Shown in pieces: positions 1 to 12,772 of a stretch of DNA of 64,000 bases (the first letter of the stretch is position 1; the number at the start of each line of letters is the position of its first letter). The DNA comes from Struthidea cinerea (lineage: Eukaryota; Chordata; Aves; Passeriformes; Corcoracidae), in NCBI GenBank assembly GCA_013397865.1, contig VZTI01004623.1:1487043-1551042 (forward strand). Direction: 5' to 3'. The position numbers and the translations under genes were made by a program. The notes below the pieces were generated by a model. That model saw only the letters and a program-made list of their open reading frames with translations. It did no database searches and was not told the DNA's origin.

Positions 1-1508
1 GTCTGAGCAGGAAAGAAATCAAAGCAGAGGAGCCTCTCTGTTCTCTTGGACATAATGACAATGACTTTGCTGGCTCCTGTCACCGGTGATGGACTTCCCA
101 GATGCAAACAGCATTTCTGGGCCTGCTGTGGGTACATGGAGACAGGTCGGGAGTACATTAAATGAGCTCATCCTCGATGTGTGTGATTCCCAGCTGATCA
201 ATTACCTGCAGGGCCAGGCAGTGAGTTGTGCATTATTTGTGAGCTCCTCCATGGCCCAAGCCCAAGATCCTGCTATAGATCAAATTCAAAGTCAAGCCAA
301 GCACCTTCCTCACAGCGCAGCGTGAGGGCTGTGCCAGCCCCAGGTGTTCCCTCCTTGCAACAATAATGGCAGTGGCAATGTGGAGAGGAGCAAGAGGAGA
401 TGGTTTTGCTGGGAGCAGGTCCCAGTCCTGATGGCTGAGCCTTCACTTCCCAGAACTCTTCATCCCATACTGACTTTGTTCATATGGAGTTTTCTTCTCT
501 GTTAGGGCATCAATTACTGCTGTAAGTCAGCATTCATCCAGCCCAAATTGTTCTACACTGAGCAGAATCTTTAAACAAATAGAAATGAGAGGGGTTTCAA
601 GTTTCTGGGCCTGTGCAGAGAAATCCATTTCCTTCTGACACTGCCATCTGGGCAGCTCTCCTGCCTTCCTTGAGCCTCTGGCCCGGGGAATTCTCGCACT
701 CAAATTAATTGACATTCTGTCTCTTAGTTTTCTGTCTGCTCCCAAGATAAGCTTAATAATGCCAGAGCTGCCTGACACAGAGTTCATTCTCAAATCTTTT
801 TGGTTTGTATCAATTTATCTCCTCTTGGCAAAGCCAGCCAGTGGTTCTGAGAGCCAGGGAAAAAACTGCCATCCTTCCTTGTGTCCCCTCAGGACCTCGC
901 TGCTGTGCCCGTGTGTGCTCGTCCCTCATCCCCTCCAGGCCCTGTGGTGTCCTGCTCTGGCACTGGGGTTGCTACCAAAGGAGCCAAACCCCCAGAGTGA
1001 CTCCGAAGGCGCTGCCACAGGCACACAGGCCAGCTCTTCCCAAAGGGCAGCAGCTCTGTGCCATCACCCTCCGTGGGGCGTTTACATTTGGATGAGGTGC
1101 CAAACCCAATGTTCTCGTGTCGGGGCAGTGCTGACAGACCCAGTGGGTTGAATTCCTGCCCTCCCAGCAGGACAAGGAGCTCCGTGCCAGCCGGCGATGC
1201 CGGGCAGGAGCCACACGCGGGGACGCCCGGCAGGAGAGGCGGCTTTTGCTCGCTCCCCCCAGCTGCCCATTTAATCCCATTTTGATTGGCACTGCCCTTC
1301 CCAGAGCAGCCTGGTGGGCTGGGTGGGCACGGGGCCACCGGAGCAGATGGACAAGGCTGCAGCTCCCTCGGAGCACGGATGGAGCCGGACAGGACCAGGA
1401 GGATCCTGCCGGGAGGAGATGCTGGCGGAGAGGGAGGTGCCGCTCAGCAGGGCTGGGCTGGTGGGAGGATTTAAAGAAATGTCGAGCAGCACATCTGTCC
1501 CCTCCGTG

Positions 1509-1760
1509 GCACATCCTGGAATCATCAGGGTTGGAAAAGACCTCCAAGATCATCAAGCCCAACCTTTGACTGAATCCCACCATGCCCATTAAACCATTTA
1601 GCAAAGTGCCACATTACTCATTTTTTGAACACTTCCAGGGATGGTGACTCTGCCACTGCCCTGGGCAGCCTGTTCCAATGCTTGACCACCCTTCCAGTGA
1701 AGAAATTTTTCCTATTATCTGACCTGAACCTCCTCTGGTGTAACTTGAAGTAATTTACCC
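1509..1760 (-). mobile_element. CR1 LINE fragment, 3' end
   Basis: Antisense CR1 3' region: ggaatcatcagggttggaaa, then acctccaagatcatcaagcc, cacttccagggatggtgact and cctgttccaatgcttgacca, ending with the cctcctctggtgtaacttga segment. It is diverged and truncated at the 5' end. The right boundary is approximate. Confidence 0.85.
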
Positions 1761-2633
1761 TTCAGTGGGGCTGAGCCCTTTGTTAAACACCTCCTCTCGG
1801 TCCAGGCTGGGTCTGATCTGCAGGTGTTCCCATCCTGTATCCCACCAGAAGCAGTTTCTCTTGATCCGGGCCTGATCTTGCTATCCAGGCATTCCCAATC
1901 CTGTATCTCTGCAGCTTTGGGACCCTTCTCAACAAAGATGGGGGAATCAATCTGTTGGTGTTCACGCTTCCTTTCCACATTAAGCAATTACATGGGAATT
2001 AATTTTAAAATGTGCCTTATCTTTGTGGTGACTTCAGTCTCCCTGGAGGGAAGAGAGCTCATGTTCAAACCAATCACTCTTCACCCAGAAATTGCTCTTC
2101 CAGTTTCTTCCCATGTGAATATTGCTGGTTGAGTAACAGGCAGGCTGAAGGCCTGGGGTGAGGTGGGGGACTTGCACGTGAAGTCTGATCTGTTCAGAGT
2201 TTGTCATTTACATTAAAACTGTGATTATGTTCATCTTCTAGGGCACAGGACAATGATAAACTCTTCATTCTTTCCTCTGCAATATCCATCACTTCTCCAC
2301 TGCCTTCAGCAGCCCAGCATTGCCAGTCTCCACTGCTTTTTCTGTCTCCAGTTTCTCTTGATGTGCGCGGGGTTTTATTCTCTTTAATCAGATATGCTGT
2401 TTCAGATGTTTTATTTTCTGAGCCCACGTAATTGACAGAGATGTCCTGTCAGTCTCCCAAACATCAGAACTCATGATTGTGCTGTGAAATGTTTGCTTTA
2501 TTGTGCTCATAAAACCACAAGATGGGTCAAAGTGGAGCTGTCCTGGGGTTTGGCTGATTGATAAATCACAGTTTGCAGGGCTGGGGGTTTCAGTTCTCAT
2601 CTTTATGCAATGGGAGATCTTCCTTAGATATCT

Positions 2634-2653
2634 ATTTCTTTCTTTCTTTCTTT
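2634..2653. repeat. Short TTTC microsatellite
   Basis: About five copies of a TTTC unit lie within a pyrimidine-rich stretch. It is too short to be of structural note. Confidence 0.8.
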
Positions 2654-2914
2654 GCAGCATAATATAAAAGAATAACCAAAAAGTTTTCATAGATGGAACA
2701 CAGATTGTATTTGTTCTGGATCTGTCAGAAATAAACTTTTCTCCCTAAATCATATTCCTTGAAGAAATGCACCTATCTCAGGGGGAACGGGATTCATAAC
2801 AAACACTCCCAGTGCTCACTCCCAGCAGCAGGTCTGCAGACACTCTCTGCTATTGTGTTAATGTGATGTACGATGATGGGTGATGTAGAACCACTGATTT
2901 TTCTTAATTTGTTG

Positions 2915-3003
2915 TAAACCAGGGCAGGGCTTGGAACTAGATGAGCTTTAAGGTCCCTTCAACCAAAACCCTTCTGTCACTCTATTATTCTCTGATTCTG
3001 TGA
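2915..3003 (+). mobile_element. CR1 LINE fragment, extreme 3' end
   Basis: The copy reads gggcttggaactagatgagc, then tttaaggtcccttcaaccaa, and ends in the octamer-like tail ctctgattctgtga. Only the last 85 or so bases of the element are present. An A-rich stretch follows at 3047-3080. Confidence 0.8.
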
Positions 3004-4454
3004 CGTTTAAAGTGTTTAGTATTAAATAATTAAAATGTATTTAAATACAAAAAAAAACCACATTAAAAAACACCAAAAAGTGACAATAAAGCAGCTTCCA
3101 AATATTCTCCAAAAATGTGAGAACGTCCACCTTCCCAAGGTGTCCTTCTGACTGCTGCCTGTTATTGCAAAGTGGTTTAATTGGAAACTCCTCTTGCTCC
3201 CCTCCTGCACCCAGAGCACAGTGATGATGTGCCTGGGGTCAAAGGCTGAACGCAGAAAGAAAAACAGGATAAACACAGCTGCCTCCTGACAGCTGCTGTG
3301 GCACTATGGGATGCCGATATTAAATTCATATTAAATTCAAACCATCTCAGCAGTGTGCAGAGTGCTTGCTGCAGCCATAACTCCTGATATTTATGTTGTG
3401 GCAGTAAAGTAGAGGACACAGTCAGGAGCTCCAGGGCTTCAAGAACTGGATCCATAAGGAAAATACTCTGCCTCATTTTAAAGCAGTGGATGTTGAGTCC
3501 AAAATGCCATTTCACATGTCCAATGTTGTTGCTGAATAACTTTGTCCTTGGAAAATCAGTTTTTCTCTTCCACCTTACATTCCCTCCCAGTAGCACCATT
3601 TAAATGATAATTTATCTGTTGTTATAACAATGGAGCAGTAACTGGAAGAAACACCGGCCTGGGGATCTTTATCAAAACCTGACAGGGTTTGATAAAGTCC
3701 CTTTTGGCCTCTGCCATTAACGCTGGGGTTTGTGCCTTTGCTGGAAGCCGTGTGTTACTGGTTTAGCACCAGCTGAGACTCCCTTTGCACTGGGGTAGAT
3801 GTTGATAAAAACACGTTCTTGGAAAAGCCAGGCCCTCAGCTGAGTTCCTGGAATCTCTGATCCAAGAGTGAGCCTGGGGAGGACAGAGCCTGTGCTTGAC
3901 TTGCTGCAGTGCCACATCCAGCTCCCAACAACAAAGTGAGTTACAGGAGAGCCCTGCTCAAGTGCCTCTGGGAAGCTCTGGGATCTGCATTTTAAGAAAA
4001 TCAATTGCAAGGAAAAGAGAGAATGGCTCGTGGCTGCTCCATCCCTCTGCAGTGCCTGATGGCACCTCGGCGGAGCGGCGCTTCCCAGTGGTGGAAGGGG
4101 CAGGCAGTGTCTGCAGTCTCTGCGTCCCTGAGCACAAACTGGGCTCCGAGGCAGGAGATTTCTCATTCCCTAAGAAAGAAAATTTATATTTTGGGCGCTG
4201 GCAAAGAATTACAGAGAGCAAGGAGGAAAGTGTGGAGAGGGCCCGGGGCTGCCATGGCAGAGACTGTTTGAACAAGTTCCTTGTGACAGTGATGATCAAT
4301 CCCAATTTTTAACTTCCCACTTTCTAAATAAAGCGTTACCAAAGATTTTTATTACAATTACAAGTTATTACTATACATGATTTTAAAGGGGGAAACTGAG
4401 GCACGTGAGTGGGAGTGACCCTGCAGTGATGCTTGTTCAGCTGCAAAGTCCACT

Positions 4455-4550
4455 TGGGGACATGGCTTAAAGGTGGACTGGGAAGTGTGGGCCTAATGGA
4501 TGGACTCAATCATCTTTAAGGTCTTTTCCAACCTAAAACGTTCTATAAAT
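4455..4550 (+). mobile_element. CR1-like LINE fragment, 3' end
   Basis: The segment ggatggactcaatcatcttt, then aaggtcttttccaacctaaa and cgttctataaat, matches the closing part of a CR1 subfamily. The upstream part (gacatggcttaaaggtggac) fits the same subfamily but is diverged. Confidence 0.65.
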
Positions 4551-5745
4551 CATTTGATTGTTATGACAGGACAAGGAATGGCTTTAAACTGAAAGAAAAG
4601 ATTAACATGGTTAATCTCCTTTCTCTTAGTTCTGAACTTGTTACATTTTTATGGTTGGGCTTGCACTGGATCTATTTATATTTTTCTTAATCAGATCTCA
4701 CTTCATCTCAGCATTTTCTACACAAAGCCAAAACGAGTGTGTTCTAGCTGGTGTTGTCCCAGACAGTTTGGCTGCAGCAGAGAGACACCAGCGGGATAAA
4801 AGGGGCTGCTCACAACAAAATCCAATGCACGGAAAAGGAAGGAAAAATTTCAAAGCACCAAACCCCCTGTACTGCTGAATCTTGTTTTTCTATTTGTTTC
4901 TCTTTGTTTTACCAAGGGAAATTTATGAGATGTCAGAGCTCGTTAATGTTGTTGATGCTGGAGAAGCAACAAGCACCCTGGGCTGAAAGGCTCCAAAAAA
5001 ATAAAAATAACCAAGCGAGGGAGGTGGTTGCCCAAGGCCAAACTCATTAGCTCCAGTCACTCCTCTGCTGGGGCCGGGGATGCCGACACGGAGCCAGGGA
5101 TGCTGTGGAGGGGAGAGGAGGGGGATGGGACCAGCCAGTGCTGGGCACATGGGCTCTGGCCCCAGGGTGTCCTGGACATGGGGAAATGGTGCAGCAGAAT
5201 CCATGTGAGAAGGTGCAACTGCAACTGTTTTCAAAGTGAGAGATGGAAAGGAGAACAAGAAGGAGAAAAAGCACATGCCAGGCTGAGAGTCTTGATGGGA
5301 GTTTTGTAAATAATTCAAGTCGCTCTCAACAGGAAAAATAACGTCGTTAATTCTCCTTGTGCTTCAATAGGACGACAGCAGGAGCTGCTCTTTATGGCTG
5401 ATTTTTTCCCATCTCATCCAGGCTGGAGGATGCAGCCACCTCCTGCAGATCTGTCTTGGAAGGGCAGTGTGGTGCTGAGGGCTCCTTGGTACCCCCAGCC
5501 TGGCCAGTGGCTCTCCTAAACCACAGGACAGTGACACCCCTGTACTCCAAACAGGGGATGTGGCACCGCCCCTCCTCAAAGAACAGGATGGTGACACCCT
5601 GGCACCTCAAAGCTCAGGACAGGGACTGTCCCTTTCCTCCAGGTGAGGGGGGATATTTTAACACAGAGCGTGCTCCTGTAACTGCCCAGCTCACACCAGG
5701 AGGGCAAGGTTTTCCTTAGAGCTGATGAGAAGTATTGATCTAAGG

Positions 5746-5819
5746 ATAATTAAAAGCCTCGCATTAAAGAAGTCCAGCCTGCATAATTAAAAGCCTTGCA
5801 TTCACACAGTCCAGCCTGC
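5746..5819. repeat. 37-bp tandem duplication, two copies
   Basis: Two adjacent 37-base units, 5746-5782 and 5783-5819, both run from ataattaaaagcct to agtccagcctgc. They differ at one transition near the middle (c/t) and over a five-base stretch (aaaga against cacac). Confidence 0.9.
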
Positions 5820-8800
5820 AGCGATGAGAACAAGCTGGGCTGCTTGGAGGAAAGCTGTGGAAGTAGCACCCGTGAGACACAAGATGTCAAATTACTCCTT
5901 GCCATTAAATTACCTGATTAATTTAACCACTGTTTTGTGTGTGGTTGAGCCCCCTTTCCATGGATGTATTCATTATTCATCAAGACTGACCTGAATATTT
6001 TAAGCAAACAGTTTTTGTCCTGCGTGTTCTTTGGTGCTGTTGGGTTCTCCAAGCTGCCGTGCAACCCAGGTCCCTGCAGAAACCACAGCACAGAGCAGGA
6101 GGAGAAATGTTACCTCCAGGCTGGAAACGTCTTCAGGACCTGATCAACTCTCTTCTGCAGGGGTACGAGGATTGTACCTGAATCGTGTGTAATTAATTGC
6201 ACTGTGGGCTATTAATGGGCAAGTGAAGAAACCAGACAAAGAGGGGCTTGGCAAGAGAATCAATTTTCTTTTCAGTGCCTTTCAGGTTTTCTGTTGGTGT
6301 GTTATGACAGATTGTGTTAGACACAGCAACTATAGGATGATGGTCTAAAGAAGACAGATATTTTCATATATTCATTGTTACATTATGGCCACAGCCCTTG
6401 AAAATGCAAAGTTAAGGGTTTGGGGTATGGGCTTCATTCCAACCACTTATTATTTTTAAACAAAACTTGAAATATTGCAGCCAGCAAAGTCTTTTGCATA
6501 AAGTATACAAAGTTTCCGTTCTATTTATTTAGCCGTGATTACCCAAAACATCATCATTCTTTAAGTGCATGTATTTGTTTATGTTTTGAAGGGGAAAATG
6601 TGAATAAAGCTAATTGTTGTCGTGCTTCATTAAAGCATATTTCCAGCTCTGGTTATTTATCAGCAAAGCTTCCCTGTGGATAAATGACTGTATCTCCATG
6701 CTGCAGGTTCCTGGTGAGCCATGTGAGAGCTGAATCTGTCCAGCCCTGGATGTGACACCACTGGCAGGTCCCCAGCCCTGGGAAGGATCCAGAGAGAGCT
6801 GCTGTACCTGTAGCAGGGAACATGAGCCTCCTGCAGCCTTTGGGGGCAGGTAAGTGGATTTATGCGGTGATGGCTACAGGAAACCCATGGAAAAGGTGCT
6901 GGTGTGGGGTTTTTATACATTCTGAAAGCTTTTCTCACAGTGGTACCATCACCCTGCTGTGGAGACAGGCACAGCTCACCAAGACGAGCATTTGCCACCC
7001 CGGAGCCTCTGCCCTCCGGGGATCCAGCACCAACTCATATTGGAAATAGTCCCCCAAACCTATACTCTCCTTCCACGGAGAGTGTTGACATTTAGATTCT
7101 TTGCACCTCTGTCTTTGAACAAAAATATTTTGTACATTTCTCTAAGTAAAAGAGGCTCACAGGGTTATTTTGGGAACGGTTTTGCAAGCTGGTTTCAAAT
7201 TCAGCAGTGCACTAAAGGGCTGTGAGCCATGACTTTGCCTCAAGCCTGAATTAAATACATTTCTAGTTCAAAAATACAAGACAAGTGCATGTCCTGGTGT
7301 CACTCAGAGGTGGCAGTAAACAATTCCACAGCCCCTTGGAGCAAGACCTCTCCACGGGTGCGTTACTGGTGGGTGCAGTGTGTCCCATCCTCCCGCAGGA
7401 CAACGGAGCAGTGCTCGTGTCATTAACTCTGAAATACTTCAGCAAATTATGTCCTGTGATACTTCTAATATTCTATCCATGAAAGTTTGGTTCCTCTGCT
7501 CTGTTTTCACTTGAGCAGCTCTGTGCTGCAGAGCTGGGGCTGTTTAATGTGGAATTGGGCTGTGGGACTTGGAGCCCCTTTGGGCACAGGAAGGGACTCG
7601 AAGGTCTCCCCGAAGCCTTCTCTTCTCCAGACCGAACAGCAGGTTCTTTTCGAAGCAGCTCCATTAATGCCTGTCCTTGCCCAGAGGTGGCACAGGGAAG
7701 GAAATCTCTGAGTGTCCGGGCTCGTGGTGGCTTTCCAAGCTTGTCCAAACCTCTCCCGAGCACAGCTGCTGATGAGCACGAGGGCACCCAAGCAGAGGAG
7801 GCACTCATATCCATCAGAGTAACAATTAAATCTCCCTCATGCTGTGTTTAGGGCTGTTTTGGGGAGCCTGGGGGTGTTCTGCATCTCAAAGACAGGTGCT
7901 GTTTGCAGGAGGGGGTGAGTGCCACGGGCTCAGCTGTGCCGGGGGAAGGCACCGCGACTCAGGAATGTGCAGAGCAGGGAAGTGCATGCAGCTGGAAAAA
8001 AGACTGTCGAGTCAGATGTGAGTTGTAAGCTCGCTTCTAGGAATTGTCCTTGGGGAGTGAAAAGCCCTGGGAGAGCTGAGCTGTGCCTTGCGGCCGTGCT
8101 CCCGCTCTGAGCCGCCCTCCGCAGCCTCCGGCACCGCTGCAGCTGGGCCAGATGTTCCTCAGAGAAACCTGCCCTGCTCCCCTCCTGCTGGAGCCTCGGG
8201 CATTGCCATGGCTCAGTGACAGATTCTCTCTCACCCCGTAGCTTCCCTCCGGAGAGCTCTGCTCTCGGCTTTCCCATTCCCTGGAGTCTCGTTGGTGCAA
8301 CTCTCGTTGGAGCTTTCGCACGTGGAAGCACAGCACAGGCAGTGGCATGGAGAGACAACAAGGGAGGTGAAACGCCCCAGTCAGGACACTGAAGGGATGA
8401 GGATGTCAAGTTTTCCCAGAAATCTGTCTCTTGCACTGTCATTGAAGGGATTTTTGCCAGAAATGGGAAACAATGGGTTCTCTGCGAGCACAGCCAGGTG
8501 ATTTGAAAGGCTTCTGGTTATTTCAAAGCCAGCCCCCAGCACCCTGATGAACACCAGCTTCCCAGGGCTCCTCCTTGTCCCTTGTGCCTCCATGAGATCA
8601 ACAGTCTTTTTCTTTTGAAGGTCAGAAATGAAGGATTAGGAACTGATGCAGCTGGAGGAGCAGCTGGGGTAACACGGCACAGTGATGCTGTCCCGATGGG
8701 ACGCAGGGTGGGGAGGGTGGGATTGCGGGGCTGGAGCGAGCTGCACCCAGCTTGGCAGGAGGAATTCCTGGTGGAACGGTGCTCTCCGGGGGCTTGCCAA

Positions 8801-9388
8801 ATTGGGAACAGCAGCAGTGAGGATGGGGGATGCGGGGTCAGGGCTGGGGGCACCCTGGCACAGTGAGGGGGTGGCAGGGGAGGTGCTGCTCAGTGCAGCC
8901 CCTGGCACCGCAGTGTGTGCTCTGCTCCTCGCTCATCCTGCACGGCATTTATCACGGTAATTATGGGATGCGTTTCCCCATAAGCACTTGTCCTTGAAGG
9001 GCGTTCGCGCTGCTGATCCCGGGGGTGTTTGCGCGGGCAGGGACATGACGGATGAGTCCGGGAGGGAGACGCCTCCCTGAGGCGCCTGGGAAGCCACAGG
9101 CACACAGCACCAGGGCAGCGCCTCCTGTTCGCCTCTTCTTTCTGTGTATCTCCATTTTGCATCTTATTGTTGTCCGTGGGAGTGTTTTGTTCTCTCGGGT
9201 TACCGAAGTCAGCAACATAAATCTGATTTTTCAGGCTTTCCACGTTGTTTAGATACTCCTTGAGTAAATGCTTCCCATCAGGAGGCTCCCTCAATTCCGT
9301 CACCGAAAGATTTATTATTAACAGTGCTTGGCTGGGGTGCAGCAGCCTGGCAGGGCCCTGGCACTCATGGCAAAACCTTCCACTAGCC

Positions 9389-9516
9389 GAGGGACACCTT
9401 CCACTATCCCAGGGCCCCGTCCAGCCTGGCCTTGGACACTTGCAGGGATGGGGCAGCCACAGCTGCTCTGGGCACCCTGTGCCAGGGCCTCCCCACCCTC
9501 ACAAGGAAGAGATCTA
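9389..9516 (-). mobile_element. CR1 LINE fragment
   Basis: The antisense CR1 signature gggacaccttccactatccc is followed by cagcctggccttggacactt, cagggatggggcagccacag and ctgggcaccctgtgccaggg. The extreme 3' end (tcacagaatc...) is missing or replaced by a partly duplicated copy at 9345-9388. Confidence 0.8.
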
Positions 9517-10758
9517 ACATTGCCCCATCACTGAATGTACAAATTAGACATAAAATTAGTGAATTAGGCACCATGTTTCTACTTACATACATGCAGGTTT
9601 AGCCTCGTCACTGATCCAGGGAGCTCCTCATCCTCGCCGTGCATCCCCAGTAGCGCTCTTGCAAAAGATCAAAATTAGGAGATGAACACTCACCCTCTTC
9701 TGTTCCCAAAACCTCTCCCAGCAGAAATGTCAAGAGAACACGCAAGCTTCTCCAGCAGACACTTGCTCCTACAGGAGCTGTACGTTCTGTATTCCTCTGC
9801 ACGGCCAGCAGACCATTGTAGCTTGAAATCAAAATTAATTAAACCTTGTTTACCATTTGGAATTAGTGAGCTAATGAATATCATACCTCTGAGGCATCCA
9901 TCTTGGTCAAATATATTGTGCCTCACAGCTGTTGTTTTCATCTAGATTAGGTTTGCTCCAGGTTTTATGAAGACGTCTACGAAGTAATAAACCCTGCGCT
10001 TATTTGACTCAAAAAAAAAAATTATAAAATTTTTATTAGCTTCCAAGGAATTAGGTTTTCTAGTTTTTGTCTGGCAATAAAAGTTGATTTGTTCTCTATC
10101 TGCCTGATCGAGTACTTGGGTGCTGGCTATTACTTAAATCTAATGACTTTTTAAAAGACATTAGGGTTGTCTCCTGTGAGCAAACACACTGGGTTTGTGG
10201 AATTACACACTGATTACTCTGTTATAAATGCAGTCACACCTCTGCTATTAAATTTTAGCTGCATAAACAATTCCAATATGCAGAAATACTGCTGTACAGT
10301 TATTTATACCCAGTTTATTAAGGTTATGTTTTCAGCAATCGTGGTGCTTTTAAATCTGCTGTGGTTATTTAGTACCAAGTGACAGAAAATCCAGTGTGTC
10401 ACGGGGAAGCATCGCTTTCAGCCCTCTCTCTCTGGCCACCTGGATTTATTTGCTGCTGCGGGTGATGACAGAGAGCAAAAAGACAGGAGATAGCAGTCTG
10501 TCCTCCCAGATATCTCTCAGGCACGGCTTCTCCCAGTGCACATTTTGCTGCCCAGCCTGCACTCCTGGCCAGGAGGCGAGGCGGCTGCTCCCTGCCACAT
10601 GGAACTTTGTCTTGTTTCTTGCTCTGCAGTGAAATCCTGACGTTCAGTGCAGCTCAGGGCTCCACAGGGATGTGTCTGTGCTGGGGGGACCCCTCTGCTC
10701 CCAGGACAGACCTGGCAGGAGCAGCCCTGTTATAGCAATTTCCGGAACCTGATGGGGC

Positions 10759-11068
10759 TCCAAGAGAGCCAGGGAGGGACTTTTTGCAAGGGCCTGGAGA
10801 GACAGGACAAGGGAGAATGGCTTAAACTGAAAGAGAGTAGGTTTAGATCAGATATTAGGAAGAAATTCTTCCCTGTGAGGGTGCGAAGGGCCTAGCACAG
10901 GCTGCCAGAGAAGCTGTGGCTGCCCCATCCCTGGAAGTGTCCAAGGCCAGGTTGGACGGGGCTAGTGGGATAGTGGATAGTGGAAGGTGTCCCTGCCCAT
11001 GGCAGGGGGTGGGAATGAGATGAGCTTTAAGGTCCTTTCCAACCAAAACCATTCCAAGATTCTGTGAT
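10759..11068 (+). mobile_element. CR1 LINE fragment, about 310 bases
   Basis: Sense CR1 runs from ctccaagagagccagggagg through gacaagggagaatggcttaa, attaggaagaaattcttccc and ctgtggctgccccatccctg to gtcctttccaaccaaaacca and attctgtgat. It is one of the two longest copies in the window and is internally complete for the 3' end, with a small insertion (a duplicated gatagtgg) at about 10969-10983. Confidence 0.92.
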
Positions 11069-12660
11069 CCCAGGAGCAGGGCAATGCCTTGGCACAGGGC
11101 TGCATGGACACTGCTCTCTCCCTTGGGAGTGGGCATCCATCAGAGCCTGGGGAGCTGGGATCCACCCCTGGGGAGAGTCAGGGACCTACAGGGAGACAAA
11201 CCTCAGCAGGCATGAGACACCCGTTCTGCCAAAGCAGCCTCCCCCTGGGAAGGGAAGGTGGGAAGCCATTAGGTAGAAAACCACAAGCTGTAATCCTGAC
11301 AAAGCACCTGGGTCAGAGTAATGTGGATTAAAGTGGGCTCCTGTTATTGACATATTGCCTGTCAAAACAGGGATGTATATATCTTAAGTGAGCACCCACT
11401 TCAGGCAGGTCCGATGAGTAACACGGCTGCCAGGCCTGCGGAGGGGCAGAGTCGTGTATAGACATCAGCTCTTAAATAAGTGGTCCCTCACCAGATAAAA
11501 GCCAGACCGAGGGCCTGGTGGCAGCCTCCGTGTTGCTTAGCACTTGTTGCCACGCTACAGAGAGCCAGGAGCCGCACGGCCATCGGCCATCACCCCGCTG
11601 TGCTGTGGTGCACTGGCATTGCAGCAGGAAAAACTGCCTGGATTTGGAGCAAATGAGCTGCTTTCAGCATACAGAGGAAGCTGTAGCAATAAGTGCAGAC
11701 CAAAATTCCGTTTTGGTGCTTCCCAGACCTGGTGGGAGCAGAAGGGGAGGAGAGAGAGAAGCAAGCTGTGTCAGGGACGTGCTTAACCGTGGATGTGACC
11801 TTGCTACTGCTTGTCTTTGCCTTTGAGCTCCCCAATAAATCAGACACTTATCTCTGCTTATTGCTTATTTATGACTTCATGGGAGCTGCAGTGCCGGGGC
11901 TGGGGGCCGAGCTGCGTCCCCAGCGCTGTGCACACACGTGTGCGTGGCTCTGCATCGCCGGGAAAATAGCAAGAGCAGTAAATGGTAACAGAAAAGCCCT
12001 GCTGGGGACCTGCGGGCTCCGGCAGCAAATGTCACTCAGCCATCTGTTCAAACCAGCTGAACTTCTGTCTTGTCGTGCATTTCGAGCAGACTTCACACCC
12101 TCGCAGCAGTCGGTGCTCTGAGCACGGGCCCTGCGAGGTGGGGACGGGGCTCGCTCCCAAGGGCACCTTGTCCTCTGTGCTCCCGGGTCCCCGATGCATC
12201 CTCGGCGTGGCTGGGCTGGGTCTGCAGCCTCCGGTGCTGCATCCCATGGGGTTAGTGGAGAGGGATGAGATGCTGAGGACGCTCACGGTGTCTGGGGGTG
12301 TTTGTGCAGCTCAGCCACGTGGAGAGGCAGCTCTGCAGAGGGGTTGTGGTTTCCTGCATGAAACTGACCTCGTTCTTCCAAAATACTCGTGGGAAAGGCA
12401 GCAAAAGTTAATGGAGCAGTAAATATTTCTGCAGCTCGGGATGGATTGGCAGGACTGGTCTCTTGGGAGGAAATGCTCGGGATGGTGCTGCGACCCCTCC
12501 CTCGGCAGGCGCAGCACGGGGACAGTCTGGATCAGGTCGGGGCTTGGGCTGGCGGTGCCGACCCTGCCCTCGGTGTTTGCTCTGAGCTTGACTTCTCAAA
12601 AGCCCATTTCCCACAGGAACTCCCCCCCAGCCTGTGCCCTGAGGCTGTTCGGGGTTTTAT

Positions 12661-12772
12661 CACAGAATCCCAGAATGGTTTGGGTTGGAGGGGACCTTAA
12701 AGCTCATCTCATTCACCCCTGCCATGGGCAGGGACACCTTCCACCGCCCCAGGTTGCTCAGAGCCCCAGTCC
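12661..12772 (-). mobile_element. CR1 LINE fragment, 3' end
   Basis: Antisense copy: cacagaatcccagaatggtt, tgggttggaggggaccttaa, then the gccatgggcagggacacctt and ccaggttgctcagagcccca segments. Confidence 0.9.

Larger units (their letters stand above)
1..9388. other. Intergenic, left part, outside the listed repeats
   Basis: Apart from the CR1 copies, the TTTC run and the 37-bp duplication, I see no gene. Open frames are up to about 210 codons, but they overlap CR1 or GC-rich DNA, show no family similarity, and are matched by equally long frames on the other strand. At 1820-1915 there is an imperfect local duplication around ctgatct...cccatcctgtatc. Confidence 0.7.

Noticed and set aside
972..1604. 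Minus-strand frame of 210 codons
   Set aside because: It runs into a CR1 copy, lies in GC-rich DNA with long frames on both strands, and resembles no protein I know.
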